The translations under genes were made by a program, and so were the position numbers. Source: a virus. From it: a stretch of 24,990 nt of DNA. The notes under the pieces were generated by a model, which was given only the letters and a program-made list of their open reading frames with translations, did no database searches and was not told where the DNA came from. Location of the stretch: IMG/VR virus record IMGVR_UViG_3300049595_002773, positions 1-24,990 of that record; one strand, given 5' to 3'. Below are positions 14,409 to 20,568 of this stretch, in pieces (position 1 is the stretch's first letter; every line of letters begins with the position of its first letter).

Positions 14409-15046
14409 ACATTGAAGACATGAAGACCCCCCAGCACATGGAGTTCAAGGCCTACGCAGCGTTTTCGTCGCGACTCATGGTCGGATTCAATCTGCAGGGG
14501 CGATACCTCCAGATGACTGTGAACAACCGCCCGACATCAGAGCGTGACGCCGCAAAGTTCAAGATCGACGCGAGGATCACACTCGACGGAGAAGAGATTG
14601 GCGTTCTCGACCTGGAGAGGAAAACACAATGGCAGGGCGGCGCGTGGCCGTATCGAAAGATAAACGTGCCGTACAGGCCGTTCGCCGTCTTCGAGAACAA
14701 CGAAAACGGTCGCGGGCGATTCAGTTCTAAGGTCCGCGAACTGCACAAGGCCTACGCAGCCGGAAGGCCTGGATTTTGGGTCGGCTATTCGTCGCCAATC
14801 GCGGACGCGAGCGGCCAGACCACGTTTGTCTCGCGGCAAGCCTGCCTTGTTGTCCCCGCTTCACACATCTTCTCCGACAGATTTAATCCTCGCGCTGAAA
14901 CGCAGCCAAACAGATTCGGCCCTCCGATCAGTGTCATCTCGTTGGACAACGACGCCGGGATCATTTGCTTTTCGGAGGATGAATTTACTGAGGTGATTGT
15001 TGGGACCGTTACGGAATGGATGAACACGCAAGGAGCCGCGATATGA
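14405..15046 (+). CDS. putative PD-(D/E)XK-like nuclease-fold protein
   Basis: The 213-residue product starts at the ATG at 14405, with GGAGG five to six bases upstream. Around residues 50-75 a strand-turn-strand reads KIDARITLDGEEIGVLDLERKTQW. Its D...D-x-E-R-K pattern is what the PD-(D/E)XK nuclease core looks like (Asp, then Glu-x-Lys on a beta hairpin). The rest is beta-rich with a conserved-looking NVPYRPFAVFEN block. No signature outside that core is seen, so nuclease activity is a hypothesis. The stop is overlapped by the ATG of the ParB-methyltransferase gene, so the two are probably coupled. Confidence 0.45.
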   Translation: MNIEDMKTPQHMEFKAYAAFSSRLMVGFNLQGRYLQMTVNNRPTSERDAAKFKIDARITLDGEEIGVLDLERKTQWQGGAWPYRKINVPYRPFAVFENNENGRGRFSSKVRELHKAYAAGRPGFWVGYSSPIADASGQTTFVSRQACLVVPASHIFSDRFNPRAETQPNRFGPPISVISLDNDAGIICFSEDEFTEVIVGTVTEWMNTQGAAI

Positions 15047-16428
15047 AGATTGACAAGGAATTTGAGGCCCGCATACCAAAACTGAAGCCGGGCGAGCTGG
15101 CTGCCCTTGAGGCGAGTATCTCGGCCGAAGGATGCCGAGACCCTCTGGTCGTATGGTCTCGAGACGGCAAGGACGACGTGCTGGTTGACGGCCACAACAG
15201 GAAGGCCATCTGCGACCGGCTCGGCGTTCAATACAAAACGACGCGGATGTCGTTTGAAAACAGGCAGGCGGTGATTGATTGGATGCTGCGGCATCAGCTT
15301 GGCCGGCGGAACCTGTCGAAGGAGGCCGCTGCGGACCTGATCGGCCAGGTATACAACCAGCGGAAGATGCCACACGGAAGGCCAGAGAAAAGTCCTCAAA
15401 ATGAGGACTTTTCAGGGAAGACCTGCCAGGCCGTAGCCGACGAGCTCGGCGTGGGCCGCGCCACCGTTGAGCGTGCCGGGGCCTACGCGTCGGCGATCGA
15501 CCGCCTGACATCGCTTCTTGGCTTGATGCGAGACGAGCTGCGGGAAAGCGAGTTCATCCGCGACGGCGAGACAGTCAGGGGGCGGAAACTGCGGATGGCT
15601 GACGTGATTGATCTTGGCAAGCGGCCAGGCACCTATGAGGCAGGCAAGAAGGCAGGCAAGGCATACGGCCTGTCTGACGAGGACGCGGCGGCCGTCTGGA
15701 AGAAGCTGACCAATGAAGGCGATTCATGCACGTCAGTAAAGGCGGCCATTCGCGAACTGCGGAACGAAAAGGCCGCGCGAAAGGTGAAGACGGCAAAGGA
15801 CGAGCTGGTCGAGGTGCGGCTTGGTGATTTTGTGGAGATTGCTAAGGACATACCGGATGGCAGCGTAGACATCATTATCACCGATCCGCCGTACCCTCAC
15901 GAATTCATCGGCTGCTGGTCGCAGCTCTCTGAGGTGGCGGCACGAATTCTTAAGCCTCACGGATTGTGCATTGCCTACAGCGGCAAGCTGCACCTGGATC
16001 AGTGCATGGCGAGGATGGGGGAGCACCTGTCGTTCTACTGGCAGATCGTATTCATGCAGACCGTCATGCCGACAATTCACCCGAGAAGGGTGAACACGAA
16101 ATACAAGCCGATCCTTGTGTTTCAGAACGTGCCGGCCGGCCAAAAAGTGCAGGCTCACGAACGCTATTTCATCGACGTGATTGAGGGAGAGAAGGTCGAG
16201 AAAGACGCACACGAATGGCAGCAGAGTGCAGACGGTGTCGAGAAGCTGATCGACATTTTTACAAACGTAAACGATCTGATCTTTGAGCCGTTTTCTGGTG
16301 GGGGGACTACGGCGCTGGTGGCTCGTCAGATGAATCGCAGGTGCATCGCCTGCGAGATCGACAAGAAGGCCCACGAGGGGTCGATCGCTCGCGTCTTTGG
16401 AGCCACGGAGGCCACGGATGGCCGGTGA
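15043..16428 (+). CDS. ParB-domain/DNA methyltransferase fusion
   Basis: The 461-residue product starts at the ATG at 15043, with an AAGGAG site and an ATGA overlap. Residues 1-100 are ParB-like: PGELAALEASI, then VDGHNRKAICDRLGV (about 48-62). A middle helical part (about 110-250) contains an HTH (QAVADELGVGRATVERAG). The C-terminal part is an amino-methyltransferase of the beta order: catalytic DPPY in IIITDPPYPHEF (about 281), then the SAM site FEPFSGGGTTALVARQ (about 413). It should methylate adenine N6 or cytosine N4 in phage DNA. Such ParB-MTase fusions are common in phages and may protect DNA from host restriction. The preceding nuclease-like gene makes a defence/antidefence pair possible. 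Confidence 0.88.
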   Translation: MKIDKEFEARIPKLKPGELAALEASISAEGCRDPLVVWSRDGKDDVLVDGHNRKAICDRLGVQYKTTRMSFENRQAVIDWMLRHQLGRRNLSKEAAADLIGQVYNQRKMPHGRPEKSPQNEDFSGKTCQAVADELGVGRATVERAGAYASAIDRLTSLLGLMRDELRESEFIRDGETVRGRKLRMADVIDLGKRPGTYEAGKKAGKAYGLSDEDAAAVWKKLTNEGDSCTSVKAAIRELRNEKAARKVKTAKDELVEVRLGDFVEIAKDIPDGSVDIIITDPPYPHEFIGCWSQLSEVAARILKPHGLCIAYSGKLHLDQCMARMGEHLSFYWQIVFMQTVMPTIHPRRVNTKYKPILVFQNVPAGQKVQAHERYFIDVIEGEKVEKDAHEWQQSADGVEKLIDIFTNVNDLIFEPFSGGGTTALVARQMNRRCIACEIDKKAHEGSIARVFGATEATDGR

Positions 16429-17266
16429 GTGGGTTCCCTACGACGTTTGCCTGCCCCAGAAGCCCGAGGTGCTCGAGATCGTCGACTCGACCGGTTTGCC
16501 GGTCGACCAGGTCGTCGGGCGGCTCCTCATGCTCTGGGGCTGGGCCTCGCTGAACAGTGCAGACGGCACCGCCCGGATGTCAGTCCGGCTCCTGGGCCGG
16601 ATCTGTGGCGGCGACGAGGCGTTCTGGTTGGCGGTCCAGGAAGTCGGCTGGTTGGTGATTGACGCGGAGAACGGAACTGTGGCGATCCCCGGATGGGAGC
16701 GTCGGTTCTCGCAGGCCGCAAAATCACGGGCTTTGCACGCCTCTCGGGCCTCTGGTGCGCGTGGGCGCACTACCGCGTGCGCTCAAGCGCACGCACCCGT
16801 GCGCTCCGGCGCACCAGATAGAAGAGATAGAAGAGATAGAAATTCTTCTTCTTCCCACGGGAGCGCTGCGCTTTCGCAGGAGGAACCGGCGGGCTGGGAG
16901 ACGCTACGGAAGGCTTGGGCTACCGGCACTGGCCGGCCGTGGAAGCTACCGGCGCCGCCGGACAAGGTGGCCGACCGGCTGGCCGAGGAGGGCTGGTTCG
17001 AGAAGGCCCTGGCGGCCATCGACGCCCTGCCGAGGTGCCGCTACTTCCGTGACCCGGTAACGCTTCCGCAGCTGCTGGCTCCAGGCTTCGTCGACAAGGT
17101 GTTGGGCGGCCAGTTCGACAACCCACGGGACCAGCGGCCGGCGGGCGGCTACCGCGGCCCGGACGACAAGCCACCGGCCGAGGGATTCAAGGGCAAAGAC
17201 GCCGACGACTTTGAGTACACGCGGCGGAAGATGGTCGACCAATTGCGCAAGGAGGTCACCACATGA
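16418..17266 (+). CDS. phage replication initiator/replisome organizer-like protein
   Basis: The start is the ATG at 16418 (MAGEWVPYD...), with GGAG upstream; it overlaps the methyltransferase end by 11 bases. The 282-residue product has an N-terminal winged-helix-like domain (residues 1-105: KPEVLEIVDSTGLPVDQVVGRLLMLWGWA) typical of phage replisome organizer N-domains. A low-complexity linker follows (about 110-150: Arg/Ala/Ser-rich, then PDRRDRRDRNSSSSHG), and then a C-terminal helical DnaD-like or helicase-loader-type domain. The linker DNA carries a 68-nt hairpin and tandem 9-mers, as in lambda O where the origin lies in the gene. The protein would bind the origin and bring in the host helicase. 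The assignment rests on fold style and position. Confidence 0.65.
   Translation: MAGEWVPYDVCLPQKPEVLEIVDSTGLPVDQVVGRLLMLWGWASLNSADGTARMSVRLLGRICGGDEAFWLAVQEVGWLVIDAENGTVAIPGWERRFSQAAKSRALHASRASGARGRTTACAQAHAPVRSGAPDRRDRRDRNSSSSHGSAALSQEEPAGWETLRKAWATGTGRPWKLPAPPDKVADRLAEEGWFEKALAAIDALPRCRYFRDPVTLPQLLAPGFVDKVLGGQFDNPRDQRPAGGYRGPDDKPPAEGFKGKDADDFEYTRRKMVDQLRKEVTT
16751..16842. repeat. 68-nt hairpin plus three 9-nt repeats: candidate replication origin
   Basis: TCTGGTGCGC (16751-16760) pairs with GCGCACCAGA (16809-16818). Inside it GGGCGCAC (16763-16770) pairs with GTGCGCTC (16799-16806, one wobble). At the tip GCGTGCGCT (16775-16783) pairs with AGCGCACGC (16786-16794). Directly after it AGATAGAAG occurs three times (16816-16842, last base changed), followed by AATTCTTCTTCTTC, the only clearly AT-rich patch nearby. 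It lies in the linker region of the initiator gene. The structure is seen directly; origin function is inferred. Confidence 0.7.
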
Positions 17267-17487
17267 CGATGCCATCCGAGCGCACTGCCGCGATCGTCTG
17301 GACGCGCGCGTTTCTTGTGCGGCTATCGAGCCCGTACGTGCCGGACGGTCTCAAGGGCATCCCTGCGGTCGTCCGGCAGGAGGCCCGGCGGCTGCTCAAG
17401 CACTACCCGCATACGTTCGACCTGGCCCAGGGCGACTCGTTGTGCCAGGAGACGGCCACGAAATTGTTGGACGAGGTGACACCATGA
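17263..17487 (+). CDS. BPSL0761-like phage protein
   Basis: The 74-residue product begins MTMPSERTAAIVWTRAFLVRL and continues VPDGLKGIPAVVRQEARRLLKHYP. This order (MTMP-x-ERT, a Trp/Arg helix, then EARRLLKHYP) fits the BPSL0761 family of small phage/prophage proteins of unknown function. It is helical. The ATG overlaps the previous stop (ATGA), and its own stop is overlapped by the next ATG. It lies directly between the replication initiator and a LexA-type regulator, so it is part of one early operon. Confidence 0.65.
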   Translation: MTMPSERTAAIVWTRAFLVRLSSPYVPDGLKGIPAVVRQEARRLLKHYPHTFDLAQGDSLCQETATKLLDEVTP

Positions 17488-17723
17488 CGCAGGAGCAGCA
17501 AATGACCACGGCAGAGAAAGCGCCGCTGACAGCGCGGCAACAACAGGTTTACGAGTTCATCGTGGCGAACATCGAGCTCTACTCGCCGACCGTGCGGGAG
17601 ATCGCCACAGCGTTGGCGATCAAATCGCCGCACGGCGTAACTGTGCACTTGGACGCCTTGGAGAAAAAAGGCTGGATCAGCCGCAAGCCTCACGCGGTGC
17701 GTGGGATCAAGGTGAACGCATGA
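17484..17723 (+). CDS. LexA-type winged-helix regulator lacking a peptidase domain
   Basis: The 79-residue product matches the LexA N-terminal DNA-binding domain: LTARQQQVYEFIVANIE, then SPTVREIATALAIKSPHGVTVHLDALEKKGWISR as the HTH and wing (positions 30-63), and RGIKVNA at the end. No Ala-Gly cleavage site or Ser-Lys peptidase follows, so it cannot self-cleave like LexA or CI. It could compete for SOS-type operators or act as a phage regulator released in another way. The start is taken at the ATG at 17484 in an ATGA overlap; an inner ATG at 17502 is possible. Confidence 0.75.
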   Translation: MTQEQQMTTAEKAPLTARQQQVYEFIVANIELYSPTVREIATALAIKSPHGVTVHLDALEKKGWISRKPHAVRGIKVNA

Positions 17724-17920
17724 CTGTCGAAAACGCAGTGTTTGTGGCTACTGGTGTTCTGGTCAACGGATTGACTTTTGCCCTCGGCATCGCCGTGGGT
17801 GCGTCCCTCAAGCGAAAGGATTCTTCACATGGGTACGACTACCAAAAATCGCAATGGCATCGTGTTGAGCGTCGCGGCGCTCAAGGCGGCATTTTCGATC
17901 GTGAAAAGCGCGGTGACTGA
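17720..17920 (+). CDS. small one-pass membrane protein, overlaps dnaN start
   Basis: A 66-residue frame starts at an ATGA overlap and overlaps the clamp gene by 92 bases in another frame. Residues about 6-29 form a membrane segment (AVFVATGVLVNGLTFALGIAVG, given by positions 6-27), followed by a basic KRKDSSHG part. The coupling argues for a real gene. The C-terminal 30 residues are read from the same bases as the clamp N-terminus and may be unconstrained. Confidence 0.45.
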   Translation: MTVENAVFVATGVLVNGLTFALGIAVGASLKRKDSSHGYDYQKSQWHRVERRGAQGGIFDREKRGD

Positions 17921-18932
17921 CCGCACGCCGCGGCCGATTCTCCGCAACGTGCTGATCTCGGGCGGCCAGGTGGTCGGCACCGACCTCGAGGTGCAGGTGA
18001 CGGCGGCCGTGCCGTTCGACGGCCCGGCGCTCTTGCTGCCGTTCGCACGGGTCTGGTCGATCCTGACCGAGTGCCGCGACGACGAGATCACGATCACGCC
18101 GCAGGACACCAGCTGCGTGCTGTCGACCAAGCGAGGCTCGTGGACGCTGCCGACGGAAGATCCGGCCGAGTTTCCGACCATGACGGCCGAGCACGCGGCC
18201 AACCGGATCAAGCTTCCGGCCGACCAGTTCGCCGGACTGGTGCATGCCGTGGTGGAAGCCTGCGACATGAAAAGCACCCGGTACGCACTGGGTGGCGTGA
18301 TGGTCGAGGTCAAGGGCGATAAGGTCTCTGTCGTGGCCACAGACGGCCGGCGGCTCACGATGGCAGAGGCCGAGCACGACCTGGCCGTCGATGACTCCGA
18401 GACGTTGATTCCGCAACGTGTAGCCAAGATGCTGGCCGAGATCGCCAAGGAGGCCGGCGGCGAGGAGCTCGTGGAGCTCGAGGCCAGTACGAACACGCTG
18501 GTCTGTACCATCGGGTCTACCGTGGTGACGGCCAGGCTTGTCGAGGGCCGGTTTCCGCGGTGGCGAGATGTGTTCCCGAAGAACTCGACCAAGGCGACGA
18601 CTGTGAGCCGTGGGCTGCTGGCTGATGCCACGCGGGCCGCTGCCATCACGACGAGCGAGTCGAGTAAGGGAGTGGATTTCTCGTTCTCTCAGCAGGGCCT
18701 GCACCTCCACGCTCAGAGCAGCGAGGCTGGCGAGTCCAGCGTGACGTGCGACATCGTAGAGTTCGGCAACGCTGCCACAGTGAAGCTCGACCCGAAGTTC
18801 CTGCTAGACTTCCTGGCTGGCTTGGCCAAGGACAGCGAGCCGGATGTGGAGATTCAGGCCGCGAAGCCGGGCGATGCCGTGCGGCTCAAGTGCGGCGACG
18901 TTCACGGCGTGATCATGCCGCTGGCAGAGTGA
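17829..18932 (+). CDS. dnaN: DNA polymerase III beta subunit (sliding clamp)
   Basis: The 367-residue product is a full-length bacterial-type beta clamp. I chose the ATG at 17829 (MGTTTKNRNGIV...) because AAAGGA lies about eight bases upstream. The three clamp domains are visible: domain 1 to about residue 115 (RPILRNVLISGG), domain 2 from about 128 (RYALGGVMVEVKGDKVSVVATDGRRL) and domain 3 to the end (MPLAE, the usual C-terminal MPL tip). Clamps encircle DNA and tether polymerase and repair factors. No phage DNA polymerase lies in this window, so the clamp may direct host Pol III to phage DNA. Divergence from host clamps cannot be judged here. Confidence 0.9.
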   Translation: MGTTTKNRNGIVLSVAALKAAFSIVKSAVTDRTPRPILRNVLISGGQVVGTDLEVQVTAAVPFDGPALLLPFARVWSILTECRDDEITITPQDTSCVLSTKRGSWTLPTEDPAEFPTMTAEHAANRIKLPADQFAGLVHAVVEACDMKSTRYALGGVMVEVKGDKVSVVATDGRRLTMAEAEHDLAVDDSETLIPQRVAKMLAEIAKEAGGEELVELEASTNTLVCTIGSTVVTARLVEGRFPRWRDVFPKNSTKATTVSRGLLADATRAAAITTSESSKGVDFSFSQQGLHLHAQSSEAGESSVTCDIVEFGNAATVKLDPKFLLDFLAGLAKDSEPDVEIQAAKPGDAVRLKCGDVHGVIMPLAE

Positions 18933-18936
18933 CGAC

Positions 18937-19287
18937 ATGACGCAACAACACAAAAACGGCGACACGTCGCCGGATCGTGTCGCCAACGGCGACATCGTTG
19001 AACGACTTCGAACGTGGTTTAGAGACGTGAACGCCGTTTCGGCAATCGACGTGATGGACGAGGCCGCGAACGAGATCGAGCGGCTGCGGCAATTTGATAG
19101 GTCACAGCCTATCGAACCCGCCGACGCTACACCCGCCACGCACGCTACACCGTGCGAGGGTAGCTTGCAGGGCGAGGGTACGCTCACAAAGAAGGAGCGA
19201 AAGGCCGTCGCGTTTGCCGCAGAGCATTTCGGAGCATTCAAGAGCCAAGCCGCCACGCTCCGCTCGCTGTTGGAGCGGATGCCGTGA
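18937..19287 (+). CDS. 116-residue protein with ER-A-F/TLRSLLER motif, unknown
   Basis: The product has an N-terminal helical part with IVERLRTWFRDVNAVSAI and DEAANEIERLRQ, a Thr/Ala/Pro-rich linker (about residues 55-80) and a C-terminal unit LTKKERKAVAF...TLRSLLERMP. The last unit is shared with the leftward gene at 8547-8756. It may be a small protein-interaction module. It starts four bases after the clamp stop, with a weak site. Its stop is overlapped by the next GTG. Function is not recognised. Confidence 0.6.
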   Translation: MTQQHKNGDTSPDRVANGDIVERLRTWFRDVNAVSAIDVMDEAANEIERLRQFDRSQPIEPADATPATHATPCEGSLQGEGTLTKKERKAVAFAAEHFGAFKSQAATLRSLLERMP

Positions 19288-19442
19288 ATCGTGGCGTGTG
19301 CCATCGTTGCGGCGGAAACTGGAAACGCTGCTGGTGGTGTCAGCCGCGACGATCAACGGCCGCCCGGCGGGTGTGGGCGACACGGTTTATCAGTCCGCTG
19401 CCGTCCCGCCGGGCGACGCTGTGCATTGTGGCGAGGGCGTGA
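19284..19442 (+). CDS. 52-residue CxxC/CxxC mini-protein
   Basis: A GTG start in a GTGA overlap with the previous stop opens a 52-residue frame: two close C-x2-C pairs (CHRC, CWWC) within residues 6-19, then an Arg-rich tail. Four clustered cysteines with Trp/Arg neighbours suggest a small zinc-binding nucleic-acid-binding protein. Its second half runs through the dispersed repeat copy B, and its stop lies in the left arm of the inverted repeat. Coding is probable because of the coupling, but unconfirmed. Confidence 0.45.
   Translation: MNRGVCHRCGGNWKRCWWCQPRRSTAARRVWATRFISPLPSRRATLCIVARA
19359..19427. repeat. dispersed repeat copy B (partner at 9025-9093)
   Basis: By hand alignment, this segment matches 9025-9093 at about four positions in five, same strand. 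It lies within the C-terminal part of the CxxC mini-protein frame. The two copies are the only such pair I found in the window. The frame that is best conserved across both copies reads VGDT-x-Y-x-SAA-xx-PGD. Confidence 0.6.
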
Positions 19443-19500
19443 AGCGTGACAAAACCTCGGTCGCAAGAAACAAGAGCCTAGGTTTTGTCACACTTCACGC
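19437..19500. repeat. 21-bp inverted repeat with 22-nt loop
   Basis: The left arm GCGTGAAGCGTGACAAAACC plus T (19437-19457) pairs with the right arm (19480-19500) at 20 of 21 positions; the loop is 19458-19479. In RNA the single mismatch becomes G-U or A-C depending on strand. There is no T-run behind it, so it is not a canonical intrinsic terminator. It separates the clamp operon from rusA and covers the stop of the mini-protein. Confidence 0.85.
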
Positions 19501-19520
19501 TCGCTGCTGGCCCGCTTAGC

Positions 19521-19546
19521 TTGACACGGCCGCCAATATCGGCGGC
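19521..19546 (+). promoter_or_regulatory. possible promoter/operator next to the rusA start
   Basis: TTGACA (19521-19526) is followed by GCCGCCAATATCGGCGGC (19529-19546), a palindrome with 6-bp arms around AATATC that ends one base before the ATG. No good -10 box lies at 16-17 bp and no ribosome binding site is visible. It could be an operator, or an RNA hairpin that hides the start. Confidence 0.4.
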
Positions 19547-19945
19547 ATGTCCATCACGTTCAGCGTAGACGGCGAGCCGGTTCCTCAGCCTCGGGCAAAG
19601 ATCACTACTCGTGGCAAGTTCCCGCACGCCTACGTCGAGAAAGGTCACGCCGTCCACGCGTACCGCAAGGCGTTGCAGCTCGCCGCAGTCGACGCCGGCC
19701 TACGGCCCACCACGGCCACGGTCGAGGTCGTGATCGACGCGGTGTTCGTCCGGCCCAAGTCACACGCGAACAAAAAAGGGCTCAAGGCAACAGCACCGGA
19801 GGCACCGCTGCCGGACGTGGACAACGTGGCGAAGGCTGTGCTGGATGCCATAGGCCCAATCATCGGCAACGACAAACAGGTGCGGCGGCTGGTGATCGAG
19901 AAGAGCTACGGCACGGAGGCACGTACAACCGTGCGTGTCACGTGA
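19547..19945 (+). CDS. rusA: RusA-type Holliday junction resolvase
   Basis: The 132-residue product is a RusA-family endonuclease, which resolves Holliday junctions in phage recombination and late replication. The hallmark block PDVDNVAKAVLDAIGPIIGNDKQV (residues about 89-112) carries the catalytic Asp residues and the DN-x-x-K element. The N-terminus begins with a strand ITFSVDGEPVPQPRAKI, as in RusA. It would process branched DNA formed by the ATPase/SSB system. The start is the ATG at 19547 with no strong ribosome binding site, adjoining a palindrome. The stop is overlapped by a GTG. Confidence 0.88.
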   Translation: MSITFSVDGEPVPQPRAKITTRGKFPHAYVEKGHAVHAYRKALQLAAVDAGLRPTTATVEVVIDAVFVRPKSHANKKGLKATAPEAPLPDVDNVAKAVLDAIGPIIGNDKQVRRLVIEKSYGTEARTTVRVT

Positions 19946-20568
19946 GGGTGGCTGTAGTCACGAGCGTCTCGGCCAACGTCGCGGACCTGGCCGCGATCAC
20001 TGTGCCCAACAAGCTCGAGTATTGCCTTCGGCACGGATACACGCTGATCTGTGACAACCAGCCCTACGACCAGGCGGTGGCCAATCTCGACCTACTGTGC
20101 CACTACCTCGACCGGTTCGACATGCTGTGGACGCTGGACTGTGACGCTGTCATCACGGACATGCGGCAGCCAATACACGAGCTCGCGTGCATCGGGCCGC
20201 ACGTCACGGTTTGCGAGGAAGGAATCGTTTCTTGGAACCGGCTCAACTGCGGCAGCATGGTCTGGCGCGACACAATCAAAGCACGTGCTCTCCTGCAGAC
20301 GATCTCCGAAGACCGTGACCGCTGGGCGGGATTGCCGTGTGGGTGGCAGACCCTACTTGGCGAGTTTGCGTCGCTGGGCGTGGACGTTCTGACGGTGGCG
20401 CCGCTTCGGGCGTTCAACTCGTGCGTGTGGAATCGACCCGCAAACGAGCGGGCCGAAGTCGGCGGCCACTGGCAGCCGGGAGATTTCGTGTACCACCCGT
20501 GCGGCGTGTTTCCGATGGCTGAACGCACGCGGTGGATCGCCAAGGCACTCGACGAGGTAGTCCGGTGA
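19942..20568 (+). CDS. GT-A-type glycosyltransferase-like protein
   Basis: The 208-residue product starts at GTG in a GTGA overlap. It opens with the strand MRVAVVTSVSANV and a helix, then LWTLDCDAVITD (about residues 66-77), a DxD-type metal and sugar-nucleotide motif, and later SWNRLNCGSMVWR, resembling the acceptor-side loop of GMA12/MNN10 (GT34-like) enzymes. The C-terminus has GGHWQPGDFVYHPCGVFP. It would transfer sugar, perhaps to phage DNA, virion proteins or the host surface; the substrate is not visible. It is coupled to a second glycosyltransferase gene. Confidence 0.65.
   Translation: MRVAVVTSVSANVADLAAITVPNKLEYCLRHGYTLICDNQPYDQAVANLDLLCHYLDRFDMLWTLDCDAVITDMRQPIHELACIGPHVTVCEEGIVSWNRLNCGSMVWRDTIKARALLQTISEDRDRWAGLPCGWQTLLGEFASLGVDVLTVAPLRAFNSCVWNRPANERAEVGGHWQPGDFVYHPCGVFPMAERTRWIAKALDEVVR

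Noticed and set aside
16816-16842. Three 9-nt repeats considered as a CRISPR array
   Set aside because: The units are too short, have no spacers and are in frame inside a gene, giving RDRRDRRDR. No cas gene is present.
17808-18710. Leftward open frames of about 270-300 codons
   Set aside because: They are antisense to the sliding clamp gene, which has full-length family features.
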